Below the pieces are notes generated by a model that ran no database searches, had not been told where the DNA came from, and worked only from the letters and a program-made list of their open reading frames with translations. Shown one piece after another: positions 1 to 13,830 of a stretch of 64,000 nucleotides of DNA. The stretch is from contig CM067534.1 of assembly GCA_034509925.1 (NCBI GenBank), positions 1,273,501-1,337,500 on the forward strand. Direction: 5' to 3'. This stretch comes from Hirudinaria manillensis. Taxonomy: Eukaryota; Annelida; Clitellata; Hirudinida; Hirudinidae. Made by a program: the position numbers and the translations under genes. The first letter of the stretch is position 1. Every line of letters begins with the position of its first letter.

Positions 1-3000
1 GAACTTAAAAGGAAAGAATATCTGAGAGAATATCAAGTTATGAAATTATTTTTAATTTTTTAAATATTTTGTCAACAAATTGGTTAATTTGTTCGCTCAA
101 TTTTAGTATTAGAATTGCCCATTCAGTCCAGTGAAATGCAAATGTTAAAATTGTTGTTGATGTTGTTTTTGTTGTTGTTGCTCTTGTTGAGACAAGTCAA
201 CAGGTGTTAAAATCTGCAGTTAATCTTCAATAACGAACATAAAAATAATAATAATAGTAAAGACAGCATTAGGGATGACCTTAATTTGTGTCTGTAACAA
301 TCAGTAAGAATTTGTAACAGCATTGTTTAAATACGTAATGTAAATAAATTATATTAATTATGTATTATTACTATTGTAACATATGGTTGAGTATGGCTTT
401 AAATCAATTCAATGACACTTTGAATCCATTTAAGCTCCTTTGTGCAATTTACGAAAAAAATAAAATAAATTGAAATAAACAAATTAATTATAAACAAATT
501 ATTGTCGTTTCAACAAGAACAACAACATTTTCAAACCATAGTCGTCGTTGACGATTCTGACCTTTTCAAATGACCTTCAAAGGTCCGACAACAAATTTAT
601 TTTCATTAATTTTATTAACTGTAAAATGTATCCGCAGTTTATATGAAATGCTATGAAACACAGACGAAGGTGTTTCGAGTGATATTCAATTTAGGATAAA
701 ATGTTTATTAATTAAATGTTTATTAATAATCAACAATAATTATTATTAATTAATAATTTAATAATAAAATATTTTTAATTTATTGAATTTATTTTTAATT
801 AATCTAATAATTTTTAAAAGCAAATTCGGTTCGAATCGAAAGATAAGCAAGCAAGAGTAAATGTTTAAATTTCAACATTCTATGTTTTGTTCCAACGCCG
901 ACGTTTTCAATGGCTTTGTGGAATAATTTAATTAATTTCATTAATAAAATGATGTTATGAGTAAAATAAAAGTAATATTTATATTTATAAAAATTGTTTA
1001 TCGTTTATTATTATTTTTTCAGAAAATAAAATCATTTATTCAAAATTGTCATCATCATCATCACCATCGTTTGAATAAATTACTTTCTCGAAAATATGAT
1101 GGAATAATTGCACATTTACAACATATCACTAAAAATTTTAAAAAAAAACTTATTATCATGAGCGGATGGATGGACAGACGGGCGGGTGAATGGATTTAAA
1201 AATTCTTCAATCAATACTTTATTAGGGAACCAGTCCCTGTCCAGAAATATAGAAATTACCTGCATAACGTTCGTTACCATACGTTTAATGGCCAAAGTTT
1301 ATACATTAACAATGGCTTCTGACAAAGGTGTTTCAATGGAGAATTAAAAATAAATTATTTCAAATAATAAATTGATTGTATTATTGAGAGAAATAGTTTA
1401 TTTATGTAGAGTGATAAATTTATTTACTATAAATTGTTTTATTATTGCTTGTTTTATTAAATTTATTGAAATAATTTAAATGATAATTGGTAAATATTCA
1501 ACCGATTGAAAAGAAATTTTTAAAATTATAAATATTATCTTTATATTCTCGACTCAATTTATTATTTCATTATATTATATTAATTTTAAAAATAAATTCA
1601 CTGAATAAAAATATTAATAATTGTAGATAGCAATTATTTTCATAAATCATCAAAAAATATTGTGACCAACAAGTGTGGTCAATTGATTAAAAGTTAATTT
1701 TTAAACAATAATTGTTAAATTTATTCTGCAATATAGAAATCTAGTTATTATTTCTTAAATTATTAAGAAATAATTCATTAAATATTTTATACCTACTTTA
1801 ATTATTAATGAATTATATTTAATTCAATTTTAAATGTAACAAAATAATGTCTAAATAAATAATTTTATTAAATATAAATATAAAAGCCATTATTCAAAAG
1901 CTTTATATTTTCGTGAAGTCATTTTACAAATTTGGTGATTTTTATTTTCTAACATAACAAAATGGATAATTTTCCACCATTATCTGAGAAATATTAAAGA
2001 AATCTTGATAATTTAAATAAATAATTCATTAAGCCAACTACTACATATTCGCTAATAATATTAAATATAAATCTATTATTGCAAATAAGACTTTACAGGA
2101 TTTGACATAAAAATGTTATGAAATGATAAAATATGATAAAATAATTATTATAACTAGGATATTTGTCAAATATATTAATTTTAATAGATTTTCTAATCAA
2201 TAACCAATATTTTTACCTTTTGAGAATTAAAACTATTAAAATATGAATCCAGAATTATTTTTTCAATAATTTCATTTAAAATTCATTACATTCAGATATT
2301 TTAACGGTCAAATTCAGATGTTAATGTCATATTTGAATAAGTTTCGAAATTTCAATTCTATGCCGCAGTCCTTCCTTAAACCATTTAATGCTGAATAAAC
2401 ATTAATTTAGTTTTTTAATGACGGAAAATAAACAAAATATGTTTCCCAAAAAATGCCCAAACCAAACCTGGTAAAATGCAACTAACATGTTTGCTTCACA
2501 GTGGATATTGTTTGACATTTTAGCTTAGAAGTGGTGTTTTTGTTGTAATTACGTTAAAAATGAAATTATTCTCGAAAATAACAAATGGCACAAGTAATAC
2601 TTTTGAGAGATAAAATAAAAATAAAAATAATAATAAAAATAGTAATAATAATATTAATATTAAATGATTATCATATGGTTTTTATATAATATCAATTCCT
2701 TCTTTCCATATTCGTTTTTATTTGTTGTTAAATTAAATTAGATTGTAATTCGTAAAAAAAATTTAAACTGAAAAATTGAAAAGGAAAGTAAATTTGTCAT
2801 AAATATCCTTTTTGATACAAATAATGATAATAATATTATTATGCATGTAATATTATACTAATGTTTTATTAAGATCAGAACCAATAATGTCTTAAATTAG
2901 ATTCATTTATAATTTATGTATAAAAATTAATAAATATTATTGCATTAAAAATTATTATTATTAACATTAATTTTAATTAATTGCCTTTAATTAAGTGTTT

Positions 3001-3283
3001 ATTATTATGTAGTTTTGATAATAGTCATTATTGGGCACAATACCCTAGCCTATAATATTCACTTTTCCACCTTTAAAAAGGGGTTCCAAAGTTCCACATG
3101 AATTCAGTGGTCGATGAAAGTGGGTCCTCAGAAATGAAGAGAAAGTTTTTGGAGTAGTAAATTCCATCCATCCGTCCGTCCGCCCATCGATCCATCCATC
3201 CATCAGCCGTATGTGGATGCATGGATGTTGTATGGAAATCGTTCAATTTTGATCAGTTTGCTTTGCAAGCCACAGTGCAAGAC
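1..3283. other. AT-rich intergenic DNA, no gene seen
   Basis: Very AT-rich throughout, with short ATT and TAA runs and a CCAT/CCGT array at 3166-3204. The short frames (for example 957-1199) read as low-complexity Lys/Ile/His and carry no motif. Confidence 0.7.
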
Positions 3284-3406
3284 GTGCCAGTCCATGGTTT
3301 CACAAAGATTCACCTGGTAACTTGAGAAACGTACGACAACACCGCCTATTTACCAAATACCAGCATTTCATTGAAAAATAAAGTCTGTCCATCCATCCAT
3401 CCATCC
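3284..3406 (+). repeat. Dispersed repeat, copy 1
   Basis: CCATGGTTTCACAAAGATTC opens a stretch of about 105 bp that recurs at 13022 with roughly nine in ten bases identical. Both copies end in AATAAAGTCTGTCCATCC followed by a CCAT array. The constant unit with a shared simple-repeat tail suggests a SINE or LINE tail. No tRNA-type promoter boxes are obvious. Confidence 0.75.
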
Positions 3407-4383
3407 AATTTTAGTACCTAGCATCACCCAAAGCAATACCAAAACCCCATTACACTTTCTGACCTTATATTTGAATATGATTGTTATTATAGATATTATA
3501 ATTCTAAATTAATTATTATAACTTAAAATATATAGGCATTATATATAATATAATTGTATCTTGTAATTATAATATGATGGTATTCCGATAAAACTTGTGC
3601 CTGTCACTTATCCAGCTACCTGGTTTGTCAGAAACTCAGGGAATCAACCATGGACTTGAAACAATCAGTTTGTGTTAAATAAAATTAAAAGGCCTAAGAC
3701 GGATTAGGCTGGCGTTATGACGTCATGTCCGGTCGAAATTTTTATCGGTTAAAAAAAATTGATTTGCAAAACTTTTGCAAATTTTTGTTAAAATTAAATT
3801 ATTCCTCGAAGTAATTTTTAAAATTTAAACTAGTATCTATTTTTAATATTTTAATTAAAAATAGTATCCATATTTAATTCTTATTTTATAATATTATTAC
3901 CATTTTTATGTGATATATTACATTTAATTTATTCATTTAATTTTCTTTTTTATGTATCTCGAGCCGGTCGCCATCTTGGAATTGATAGTTAAACGAGATC
4001 GATTTATATTTTAATATCGATCGCTAGATGTCGCGGTTGTCGTAATTATAAAATATTTTTAAAATAGAGTTGTTGTTTACAATATTACCAGAAGAATAAG
4101 CAATTAATTTGTAATTATATAATATGCATTTACAATTTATTGCTGCTTTCGTCAAAGATTTCTTTACACCTTCGCTAATTTGCTCGTGGAGGCTTAATCA
4201 ATGAATTTTATTTTCGGGTTTGGGAATTCGATTACATGTTAAACTGTTTTGGACGCCTGATAGAGCGGCAGTTGAAAGATGTGGACATTGAAATTTAAAG
4301 AAGGTTGGGGTTATAGTCGAGAGGACCTGTTGAGAAGTTAGGGTGAATTTGGGCAGGGTTGGGGTAGAGTTTGGGCATAATGA

Positions 4384-4785
4384 GGGTATAATAATAATAA
4401 TAAATAATAATAGTTGATTTGTATAGCGCCATATGCATAGCGTCGGAGGCGCTTTGTGTGATGTTGTGTCTAGTCCGGTAGGTATTTCCTGAAGAGGTGA
4501 GTCTTCAGGTGACGCTTGAAGAGCTCCAGGGATGGATGGGCTCTCACAGATGGGGGTAGCTCGTTCCAGACTGCAGGAGCGGCGTGTGAAAAACCTCTGT
4601 TGACGATGGTCGCCCAGTGAACCGGTTGAGAACAGGAATTTCCTCACCGCCCTGTTGATCTTTATCTCTTCCATTGAAGGGATGAGGCAGAGGAGATCTC
4701 TCCGAGAGTACTTCGCTTGAGCCATGTAGAGTGTCTTGGTTTTACTTGTAGGAAAACACATAAAAACACACAAGAACCACGTGGC
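4384..4785 (-). mobile_element. 3' end of a non-LTR retrotransposon (LINE), 5'-truncated
   Basis: On the minus strand one frame reads RGFSHAAPAVWNELPPSVRA, then HPSLELFKRHLKTHLF, then a stop at about 4470-4472. This Trp-Asn-x-Leu-Pro plus x-Phe-Lys-x-x-Leu-Lys-x-x-Leu-Phe pattern is the well-known C-terminus of CR1/L2/jockey-type LINE reverse-transcriptase proteins. After it comes a short 3' UTR with TATAGCGCC/AGGCGCTTTG words and a (TTA)n-type tail at 4383-4420. The upstream part (4640-4785) is open in another frame and probably belongs to the same element behind an indel. The bulk of the element, including the catalytic domain, is missing, as expected of 5'-truncated insertion. Clade assignment is uncertain. 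Confidence 0.75.
4470..4640 (-). pseudogene. LINE ORF2 C-terminal fragment
   Basis: The fragment encodes the final 50-odd residues of a LINE polyprotein, with WNELPPSVR and LFKRHLKTHLFRKYLPD before the stop. No reverse-transcriptase or endonuclease motif remains, so it is not functional. The neighbouring frame shows a 191-codon open stretch across the same DNA that carries no recognisable motif; I take that as a shadow of this frame. Confidence 0.7.
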
Positions 4786-5465
4786 CCGCTTTTCGCCTGG
4801 GCGACAATACGATACCGACGCACGTTGAATATGGCATTACATTAGGGCAGGTGGATAGAAACCAATGACAATCACCTTGGGGTGATTAATACAAATGATT
4901 GACCGGTGATTAGGACCCGGATCAAACGTGAGCTTTTTTGTTCCCCCGGACTACTATAACCTGTGATAAACCTGTGATCACGTGATAAAGCCACCTCGGC
5001 TAAAATTGACCCCGTTCGGTTACTACCTGTCGCTTCTGCAAGGGTTAAGTATACCTGGTCTAATAAGCTCTAAGAGAACGTATAATGTTAAAAATTGTTA
5101 TTAAAGATACGATTTACTTTTTTTTTTATCAAATTTCCAAAATTATTCAATTATATGAATTCATTTTCCATCACGTGGACCAGTATCTACTTGTCTCGGG
5201 GGTCAAAGAGTTCAAGAGGTCAATGCTCTACCCATCAGAAGTAAAACTTTCTAAACGTTTACAAAAATAAAAAAAATTAATATTAATAACTAATTAATAA
5301 TTTATAATTATATTAATATTACCATTAATTATAATTGATAATTTTTCTTGGGCCTTCCAAATTTTATTTATAATAATGGTATTTTTGACATTAAATGCTA
5401 TAAATTTATTATCAACTCAACAAAAGACCAAACCAGGTTAATCTTATTTATCACTGCTTTTTTAA

Positions 5466-5498
<33 letters not shown>

Positions 5499-8289
5499 GA
5501 TATTTTTGATATTTATTCAGATATTTTGAAATTTTTGAAAATCATATTGAAAACATCACTTTTCGGATTGGAAACAAACGCATTAAAATATTTTATTTTA
5601 AAAATCGATAAATTAAAATTATTTAAGAAGTAATATTTAATTAACATTTTACAATTGTGACTTTTATAAATAAAATATAAATTAATTTTAAGAATGTTTT
5701 TTAATGATCCATAGGTGTCCTACGCTTGAATCAAAAGATTTCCATCTAATTTTAAAAATTTTAATATAATATTTTAACGTTAATTATTATTATTATTAGA
5801 CACCATAATATTAAATATTATATTATAATATTGTGTCTAATAATAATTATGATCAGATATTATAAGATTAAATATTATATTATATTATGAGAACAGATCA
5901 TACTACTAATTATTATATTATAACATTATGTATAATAATAATAAATTACATTAAATATTATGACTGAGAATGCAATCTGCCATTGAAGTCAATGAAATAA
6001 ATCTTTGATCCTCTGAGAAATGAAATGAAATAAATTAATATTTTTAAATATTATTATTTTTTGTTGTTGGCTTTGGTATTTTTAATTTGATTATTAATAA
6101 ATTTATTCCAAAGATAAAAAATGTTTATTTTGTTTGGCTCTGAAATTATACTAATACAGAAACATATCTAAAAGTATTTTTACATTTTGCATTATATCAA
6201 ACAATAAACGTAGGATTAAAATATTATTATTTTGTCAAATATTATTAAATAATATATCATTGTGTAAGTTAATTTATAAAATTGTTATGGGTTTCTATTA
6301 TTTCCATTAAACTTAAAAATATTATAATTAATATTATTAAATTTATTGCCTTTAAAATAATTTTCCAAATAATCTCATGGCAAAATCCCAAGTGGATGAC
6401 AATTTATTATGAAATAACAGAGGACCAATTCTTATCAACTTCCATCAGGACCTGGAAAATCAATCCTTTGGAACTTCCAGCAGGGAATATCCAAATCACG
6501 GACAATCAATTGGTTATCGATGACGTCATTGCATGAGACCAACGCCGGTCATGTGACTGTGATGGCGGAACTGGCTTTTAAATGTTAAAAATTAAATATA
6601 ATAAAAATAAATAACGGTGAAAATTATTATAATATATTATAATATGAAATAGTGATAGTTAAAGGTTAAACCACTTAGGGTTTTTTTTTTATTATTTTTG
6701 TGTTTATTTCATATTTATATATGTGAAATTTATTGTTCAAAATGTTTTTAAATTTATTTAATCTTAATTGATGATTTAATAGCAATATGTCAAATAAATA
6801 TGTAAATAAATAAAAGGTCATTACATTTTCTTTATATTAAAGACCTAATTATATCGTAATAAATAATATATTTACCATTTCGTTACTAAATATTATGTCC
6901 AATCTACCTATAATAAAACATAAGCTCTTAAAGATTAAAATTTACTTAAAGTTAGAAATGTTCGTATATTTATTATTTTAAAGTAATTTAATAATTTTGA
7001 GCGTTTTAATTTGTTTAATAATGTTATTACAAAAATGTTTAGTAAATATCAACCCCATTTCAAACATTTGTTTTAAAATTATTTTTAATTTATTAATAAT
7101 AAAATTTTAATAAATGTTTAATAATGATATAATATTACATAAAATAGTTAATTCACATTAACAATATTTGCATTATTGAATGATTACATTAAATATTTAA
7201 AAGAAATAACGAATATTTTTAGTTATATTAAGTAAAATTAATTTTAAATTATTTAATATGAAATTAAATTTTAAACTTTTTAAATATTTATTGTCTTAAA
7301 AAAATAATAATTCACAATTATCTCGAATAAATTAAAGTATTGAGTATATAAATTGATATAAATTCCTTTCGGGCGATATTGGATTTCAACCCAATGGAGT
7401 CGATGTTCAATTACGTTTTCTTTGTCTTCAATTTTCACGTAAATATTAAGATGCCATTATAATTAGAATATTATATTATAATTATTAAACCTGTAAAATA
7501 TTTATAAATGTTTTTTAATCTATTATTTATGTATTTTCACTAATATAAAAAAAAATTAAATAATTATAAATTAATTGTATTTATTTTAAATTACATGGTG
7601 AACATTTGACTTGATTTTTATATTGCAAATATAAATTAATTAACCATTAATATAGATATACTATTTATTAATTTAATATTATTTCTTATATTATTTAATA
7701 ATTATTATCATTTTCGCTAATTTTTTTATTAGATTAACAAAATAATTATCTAATAAAATCACTCTTTATGATGAACCATATATTTGAATTCTTACTGATT
7801 CATAAATAATAATTGATTTTATAATTTACGAAATCTATTATTATTATTACCATTTTTATTATTTTCAGCATCAGATTCTTAAATGCATCACTAGTAAACA
7901 GCATTAATTACGATGCTTTCATTCATAATAATTTCCCGTCTTTTACAATGGTTCGTAATTATGACCTTGGCACTACGATTTTTTTTCATGTGTGTGTCTG
8001 TCAGAACGGCACAAATTCTGAGGTTTGGTGTCAGAATGCAAGAGAAGACATCTTGGAATGAGACGCAAATGGATGATGGAAAAGGTATGTTCAGTGGAGC
8101 GTAACGCGAAGGAGATGATGAATGAGTCTGTAGATCATTCAATTATTCATCCATTCATCCATTTGTCCCGTCCTTAAATCTATTAACCCATCCATCCACC
8201 CATCCGTCCATCCGCCGGACTGTCTATCCATCCATCTATCCAACCGTCCACTCATGCTCTAATATATACCCCCACTTGTCCATCCATTA
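4786..8289. other. Intergenic DNA, no gene seen
   Basis: A GC-richer patch at 4.79-5.06 kb and the word GGGTAGAGCATTGACC on the minus strand near 5.22 kb recall a tRNA-derived sequence, but no B box or cloverleaf could be built. The rest is AT-rich. Degenerate ATCC/CCAT repeat begins near 8.15 kb and runs into the ATTC array. Confidence 0.6.
5789..5847. repeat. Short inverted repeat with AT-rich loop
   Basis: ATTATTATTAGACAC at 5789-5803 is matched by GTGTCTAATAATAAT at 5833-5847, around a 29-base AT loop that is itself partly self-complementary. It could be a tiny MITE-like hairpin, but no copy elsewhere in the window was seen. Confidence 0.6.
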
Positions 8290-9221
8290 GTTCATTCATT
8301 CATTCATTCATTCATTCATTCATTCATTCATTCATTCATTCATTCATTCATTCATTCATTCATTCATTCATTCATTCATTCATTCATTCATTCATTCATT
8401 CATTCATTCATTCATTCATTCATTCATTCATTCATTCATTCATTCATTCATTCATTCATTCATTCATTCATTCATTCATTCATTCATTCATTCATTCATT
8501 CATTCATTCATTCATTCATTCATCATTCATTCATCATTCATTCATTCATTCATTCATTCATTCATTCATTCATTCATTCATTCATTCATTCATTCATTCA
8601 TTCATTCATTCATTCATTCATTCATTCATTCATTCATTCATTCATTCATTCATTCATTCATTCATTCATTCATTCATTCATTCATTCATTCATTCATTCA
8701 TTCATTCATTCATTCATTCATTCATTCATTCATTCATTCATTCATTCATTCATTCATTCATCATTCATTCATTCATTCATTCATTCATTCATTCATTCAT
8801 TCATTCATTCATTCATTCATTCATTCATTCATTCATTCATTCATTCATTCATTCATTCATTCATTCATTCATTCATTCATTCATTCATTCATTCATTCAT
8901 TCATTCATTCATTCATTCATTCATTCATTCATTCATTCATTCATTCATTCATTCATTCATTCATTCATTCATTCATTCATTCATTCATTCATTCATTCAT
9001 TCATTCATTCATTCATTCATTCATTCATTCATTCATTCATTCATTCATTCATTCATTCATTCATTCATTCATTCATTCATTCATTCATTCATTCATTCAT
9101 TCATTCATTCATTCATTCATTCATTCATTCATTCATTCATTCATTCATTCATTCATTCATTCATTCATTCATTCATTCATTCATTCATTCATTCATTCAT
9201 TCATTCATTCATTCATTCATT
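8290..9221. repeat. (ATTC)n tetranucleotide array, about 930 bp
   Basis: Near-perfect ATTC repeat with only a few shortened units (CATCATTC near 8521-8535 and 8760). It is preceded by degenerate CCAT/ATCC repeats from about 8150. Confidence 0.97.
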
Positions 9222-9745
9222 ATCTTTCATTTATAAACCCCAATCCATAACATAATTATCACCTTACTAAAAAAAATTTTTAATTTGTTTTCATTTCTTA
9301 TTTTCAAGAATATATCAACAATTTTACCGAAATACATCACAAATATTTTTATCGACCAATGATGATGATGATAATGACGACGACGACGACGATGATGACC
9401 GCGAAGCAATCACTCAATCTAAGAGCGATAAGGCAGCCACAAAAACTGGGATCATCCATCAACCGATTAAAATCGGAAATTTAAAAAATAATTATTTAAA
9501 ATCATTAAAAATATTTTCAAAAATAATCGTTCAAATTTGAATTTATCTTTAAAGCGTGTTTTTGTCCAAAATGTTCCCAAACCGAGTGACGATTATCCAA
9601 GGGCACAGGAATCCTTTATCAGTGTTTGTTTGAACGAGGAAGATGACGATGATGGTGATGATGATGATGATGAAGAAGATGTAGGAGAATGCAATGAAAA
9701 GCATCCTTCACAACAACACCAACAAGCCTCCAAACAAAAGTATGT

Positions 9746-10061
<316 letters not shown>

Positions 10062-11836
10062 CCCCTTTACTAGCCCTGCCAAAACTCACAAAAAGCAATC
10101 AGTTCATAATCCGATTCAATAATTTTAGATCCGCCAATGGGTCTTGGGAAATCCCGTCAGACCATCGAAAAAAAGGAACTTTCAAGTCATTCTTGAGAGT
10201 CAATGAACATTCAGAAATGTCATTCAGTTCAGCTCTTCTCTTTCCATCTTTTGCAGGCGTTATTTTTAAAAGTCTGCCAAATCTTAAGGATCCCTGTATG
10301 GCTTTTATGGAGGTCCACATGAGGAACCTCCTCGAACCCCCAAATCTTCTCCAAACCCTATTGCTCCTCTCCAGTTCAGGACCAGGGCAGTGATGGTACC
10401 TTACCGACTCAGTTGTTCCGTCATCGGATTATTTGCCTTCACCCATTGGTGGATTCCTGGAATGTCATACTTTGCGACTTTGAAGCATGTTTTTTATTCA
10501 AGTCGGCAGAATCCGATGCCACTGCCACATCACACACGACGTATGTGGAGGCTCCATGCACACAAATCAGGAATTTTTGTTCCTTCTATCGTCGGGATTC
10601 TGGGTTCAATGTTGATAGTAAACCCCATCTTCTCAAGTTTGCTTCCTAACATGGCCAAAATGGAGTTGTGTCTAACATGTCTAGGACCATCGGTAACATG
10701 GCACCGCTGTATGATATGGCCCAGCGACTCCTCAGTCCGGCATCCAGCAGTGCAGAGAGTGCTCAAATACATCTTGTACCTCGATTCCCGCAATCTGTTG
10801 TGTAGGACCGCGGCTCTAACCTTCACGCAGTTGATCCATTGATCTGACGTTATTCTGCTAATTCCATCGATTAGCCATTCGCTTGGACCGATGGCGTTTG
10901 AAAATGATTGAAGTCCATATCCGTCAACTGTTTTGTACAGTTGTTTGGCCGTTCTGATGCCCATTGCTTTGGCGTCTGTACAATTCTGTGGGAGACCAAA
11001 CTTCCTGACTTCTCCCATCACTGTCATTTCGCCTCCGAGGACGTCCAGCATAAATGGGTCTCATGCTACGAATTCTTATATTTGGAATCCATTTCCGAAG
11101 TTGAAGGATTCCGAGACCTCCTAGTCGGACTGGGGCATACAGGAATGCATTGGGGACGTCCCCCGGCAATTTCAACCAATGTCGAACTGTTCGTCTAATG
11201 GTGACGTCGGCTGCATTCAAAGATTTGAGGCTTATTTTTTCGAAGCTGAGATGGTGAAGAAGGCCAGGCATGAGATGAGTTCTGAGAATGTAGAGTCGCT
11301 GATGTGGTTCCAAAGGGGCGCGCGAAATGGAGTGTAGCTCTTTTTGAATTTTTTTCTGATATTGATGCATATTTTAAGGTGCCCCAATCTCAATACCAAG
11401 ATATTTGTGGGTTTCAATATTTAGTGCAGTGATTTTCATATGTTGCACTTCAAGATATTCCGGATTAACAATCCACGATCTTTTTGCGATGTTTATCTCG
11501 GTGCACTTGATTGGATTCAACTTTGACATTCCTCCTTCAAGCAACATTTGCATTCCAACGTCTGTTGTATACAAAAACAAGAGGACGTCAGCAAAGGCAA
11601 CGATTTTGGACTCAGCGTCGTTATGCCGATTGACTTGTCCACTTCGCTGAGGACCATGTCAATACCTGCATTGAAAAGCATAGGAGACATTGGATCTCCT
11701 TGCTTGACGCCTCTGCCCACTTGAATGCGATTACTAATTCCGTCTGCAGTCTTGATTTGAACCCAACTATTTCTGTACAGTACTGTCAAGTAATTGATAA
11801 ACATATACATAAACACTACGATGAAAGCCCCCAAAG
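10062..11836 (-). mobile_element. R4/Dong-like non-LTR retrotransposon, copy A (5'-truncated)
   Basis: This is a minus-strand element of the restriction-like-endonuclease type. It begins at its 5' end within the reverse transcriptase (just before the LYRNSWVQIKT strand) and continues through palm, thumb, endonuclease and a 3' UTR that ends at CCCC/TAA junction 10061/10062. Both flanks are TAA/TTA repeat. The sequence TATCAATA(A/G)CAAATCGATAG occurs at 9746 on one side and at 11837 on the other, so the copy sits between direct repeats, consistent with a long target-site duplication. R4-clade Dong elements are known to insert into TAA repeats. The copy is dead (see the pseudogene entry). Confidence 0.8.
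10401..11836 (-). pseudogene. Reverse transcriptase/endonuclease remnant of copy A
   Basis: Pieces in several frames give the R2/R4 order. GVKQGDPMSPMLFNAGIDMV lies near 11.69 kb, and the catalytic box reads FADV instead of FADD near 11.59 kb. KYLGIEIG lies near 11.39 kb and a thumb region spans 10.93-11.36 kb. The endonuclease follows, with a C-x3-C-x7-H-x4-C zinc knuckle, EPRI, IPDL and, after a frameshift near 10.53 kb, VCDVAVASD. A further frameshift leads to AKYDIPGIHQW and a TAA at 10401-10403, after which LNWRG-type sequence continues in frame. At least three frameshifts, the FADV change and the missing N-terminus rule out activity. Confidence 0.82.
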
Positions 11837-11934
11837 TATCAATAGCAAATCGATAGCAGTAGTATTATTAATAATAATAATCATAATAGTAATATTATTA
11901 ATAATAATCATAATAATAATAATATTACTACTCT
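11837..11934. repeat. TAA/TTA repeat flanking the 5' side of copy A
   Basis: The block opens with TATCAATAGCAAATCGATAG, matching the left flank of copy A at 9746 with few differences. Degenerate ATT/AAT units with AATCATAAT interruptions follow. It is probably the second copy of the insertion target. Confidence 0.7.
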
Positions 11935-12578
11935 CCAGGAATCCATCTGATCCACTGGAAAATTCACAACTTGTCAGTCACTTGGGAAAGGAAAAGAGAC
12001 TGTGGTTGATGATGACGCCGACAAAGATGACGATGACGACGGCGATGACGATGGTGATGATGATGAAGAATTAGAAAAGGATAAAGATAAGGATGATGAT
12101 GATGAAGAGTGGGAAATTATGAATTATGCATGCGATGGAGATCGCTGAATTATGAATGGGAATTTGCATTGCCGCTGCTATGACGTAGTCATTATCGTGA
12201 CATGAGCCGTCATCGCTATGATGTCACAATCGTCATCATCATCGTCGTCATCTTCATCCTCCTCCTCCTCATCATCATCATCTTTGTCGTCGTTGTTGTC
12301 ATCTTCCTCGATCAAACAATCACTTGAAAGCATTATAGAGGTTAAATATATATTTTCATTTTGTCTTTATTGATTTCTTTTCTTTCTTTGTATCTTTATT
12401 TAATTATTTAAATATTTATTTAATTATTTTTTTTTATATTTTTTTCCTTCTCTTATTTTATTTTTAAATTCCCGTCAGCGAATTGAAGCAGTGTTCGATC
12501 AATTCCAATGACAAATTGCTGCTGCCTCTTGCTGGGTACCGCTGAGGATTCAATTAAAAAACATGCCAGACGTACCTG

Positions 12579-12579
<1 letters not shown>

Positions 12580-12630
<51 letters not shown>

Positions 12631-12655
12631 CATAATCATAATAATCATAATAATC

Positions 12656-12721
<66 letters not shown>

Positions 12722-12742
12722 GTAATAGTATTAGTAATAATA
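12580..12742. repeat. (AAT)n array with ATC interruptions
   Basis: AAT repeat with interspersed AATCAT units. Both long open frames across it (poly-Asn or poly-Ile) are artefacts of the repeat. Confidence 0.95.
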
Positions 12743-13021
12743 ACAATGCGCCTAGATTATCAAATCATGATCGTTGTCCTATAATTTCTATATTTCTTCC
12801 TGTAATTCCTTGCAGTTATTGGAAATATCAGAGATTAAAAGATAAGGAGATATGCAAGCGCACGGAAAAGTATAGCAATGAATCACTTGAGAGGGAATTA
12901 ATAAGATGCCACTCAGGATAAAGGATCGCATTCCGTCCGTCGGTCCGTCCGTGCATCAATCAATTCATCCACGAATCCATCACTTCGTCCATCCATCTGT
13001 CCATCCGCCTTCAAATGGTTT

Positions 13022-13133
13022 CCATGGTTTCACAAAGATTCACTTGGTAACTTGAGAAACGAACGACAACACTGCCTGTTTATCGAATACCTGCATTCCA
13101 TTGAAAAAATAAAGTCTGTCCATCCATCCTTTC
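13022..13133 (+). repeat. Dispersed repeat, copy 2
   Basis: Second copy of the unit at 3284, with CCATGGTTTCACAAAGATTC, GGTAACTTGAGAAACG and AATAAAGTCTGTCCATCC in the same order. It is followed by a degraded CCTT/CCGT tail. Confidence 0.75.
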
Positions 13134-13378
13134 TTCCTTCCGTCCGTCCGTCCGTCCGTCTGTTCATTGAATCCGCCTCGAAGGGATTTTCAATTTCAAG
13201 AGGGAATCGTCCTACTCTGGCAGCCATCAGGTTGCATTGGAAAGCTTTCAATGAAATTCTTTTCAATGAAATTCTTCTCTCCTCCACAACTTCTTCAGTC
13301 CATCCTTTCCTCCTTTTTTTTTATTTAATCGTTCCACTCCAATTTTCAGTTTCATCCGTCTCCAGTTCAATGTTATTG

Positions 13379-13379
13379 T

Positions 13380-13427
<48 letters not shown>

Positions 13428-13560
13428 CGACGACGATGATGGTGATGATGCTGGTGTCGATCGGAGATAATGATAGATACAATAATGGCGGTAGTGGTGA
13501 TGGTAGATGATGATGAAGATGATGATGATGATGATTAGTTTATGATTAAATATTTTCCAA
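13379..13560. repeat. (GAT)n arrays
   Basis: A pure GAT array at about 13379-13425, then GAC/GAT-rich sequence to 13540. No coding meaning is supported. Confidence 0.85.
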
Positions 13561-13830
13561 TTTAATCACGAAATTCCTGATTTCCAAAACTCCCAGAGGA
13601 TCAATTTCTGCTGGAATCGAACTACGACAGACTTGATTGCATTCCAAAGATGATAATTGATCTGGTGATGACGATGACGATGAAGATGGCGGTGATGATG
13701 GTGGTGGTGATAATGATGATGATGATGAGCTATTGAACCGATTTTAGTTTTAAAAAAATAATTCCTTTTGAAAGGAGAGAAATTGATTAAATTGAGATTA
13801 ATTGCAAAAGATTGAAATGAATATCGAGTA

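Noticed and set aside
5195-5240. tRNA-like word GGTAGAGCATTGACC on the minus strand
   Set aside because: It resembles a tRNA D-arm, but no T-arm with GGTTCRANNCC follows at the right distance and no acceptor stem forms.
12508-12921. 137-codon poly-Asn frame
   Set aside because: Pure AAT repeat read-through with no domain or splice context.
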